NCBI RefSeq assembly: GCF_016862515.1
Contig: NZ_BONC01000078.1
Location: forward strand, 1 to 34,224
Source of the DNA: Asanoa iriomotensis
GTDB lineage: Bacteria > Actinomycetota > Actinomycetes > Mycobacteriales > Micromonosporaceae
Direction of reading: 5' to 3'
Length of the DNA: 34,224 bases
Shown here piece after piece: positions 34,055-34,224 of this stretch (positions within the stretch are counted from its first letter, which is position 1; each line of letters starts with the position of its first letter). The position numbers were made by a program, and so were the translations under genes. The notes under the pieces were generated by a model, which saw only the letters and a list, made by a program, of their open reading frames with translations, ran no database searches and was not told the DNA's origin.

Positions 34055-34224
34055 CTAACCCGCGCGGCGGCGCAGGGTTGCGACGGCCGAGCCCGCCAGC
34101 GTCAGCAGGCACTCCGGCAGTTGCCCGTCGGCCAGCGCCGCGCCGAACAGCGCCTCGCCGGTCGACGCGTCGCTGTTCGCGTAGGCGCTGACGAAGCGGG
34201 CCACCCAGCGGGTGTCGTACCCGG
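34055..34224 (-). CDS. Partial hypothetical protein (5' end outside the window)
   Basis: The last 56 residues of a minus-strand gene, ending GSAVATLRRRAG before the TAG at 34055-34057; readable start YDTRWVARFVSAYANSDAS. The first codons lie beyond the window. It is six bases upstream of the DUF2786 gene and probably in the same operon. Not recognised. Confidence 0.6.
   Translation of the reverse strand, partial: GYDTRWVARFVSAYANSDASTGEALFGAALADGQLPECLLTLAGSAVATLRRRAG

Overview
The window is very GC-rich, densely packed actinobacterial DNA with many GTG starts and ATGA stop-start overlaps. Gene content and order point to Micromonosporaceae or a close relative. A split purine cluster (purB, purSQL, purF, purM) is interleaved with small actinobacterial marker genes (a Rv0807-like sterol-carrier-domain protein, DUF3073, bldC). 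The order valine dehydrogenase, conserved hypothetical, bldC is the one I recall from Streptomyces. No tRNA, rRNA, insertion sequence, phage gene or CRISPR array was seen, so this is chromosomal backbone with small accessory modules. No gene-free stretch exceeds 300 bases.

Region 1 (67-3970) is a fatty-acid catabolism operon on the minus strand (SCP2-domain protein, acyl-CoA dehydrogenase, AMP-forming acyl-CoA ligase) read divergently from a TetR regulator. Region 3 (7993-11507) is a second lipid block: htdX-like hydratase and fabG4-like reductase, divergent from a fadA2-like thiolase, the arrangement known from Mycobacterium tuberculosis Rv0241c-Rv0243. Both divergent promoters carry the same 17-bp element (CCTACT-N3-GAGTAACC), so one TetR protein probably controls both blocks.

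Region 2 (3909-7955), between them, is a tightly coupled four-gene minus-strand operon: an NrtR-like Nudix/winged-helix protein, a J-domain/pseudokinase fusion, a VWA protein, and a divergent adenylosuccinate-synthetase paralogue. Three tandem 16-bp repeats precede it. I know of no function for this set.

Region 4 (11525-16294) holds an ArsR regulator with a long operator abutting its start codon, an MFS transporter, purB, a secreted trypsin-like protease and a GDT1/TMEM165-type cation transporter. Region 5 (16387-25181) is purS-purQ-purL, a surface protein with a long Gly/Tyr-rich cytoplasmic tail, the sterol-carrier-domain protein, purF and purM.

Region 6 (25292-26636), directly after purM, is a two-gene RiPP locus. 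A radical SAM/SPASM maturase overlaps a 79-residue precursor whose C-terminus (AWNHFENIPTFYNWNNRPR) is full of aromatic-X-Asn triplets, the signature of three-residue cyclophane peptides. It matches what I remember as the AmcA/AmcB family. This is the best candidate for an under-described system here, followed by the region 2 operon.

Region 7 (26670-34224) holds DUF3073, valine dehydrogenase, a conserved hypothetical, bldC, a SAM methyltransferase, a membrane-anchored protein coupled to a PrsW-family protease, a GNAT acetyltransferase, a DUF2786 protein and a partial gene at the edge. Strong hairpins lie between several transcription units.
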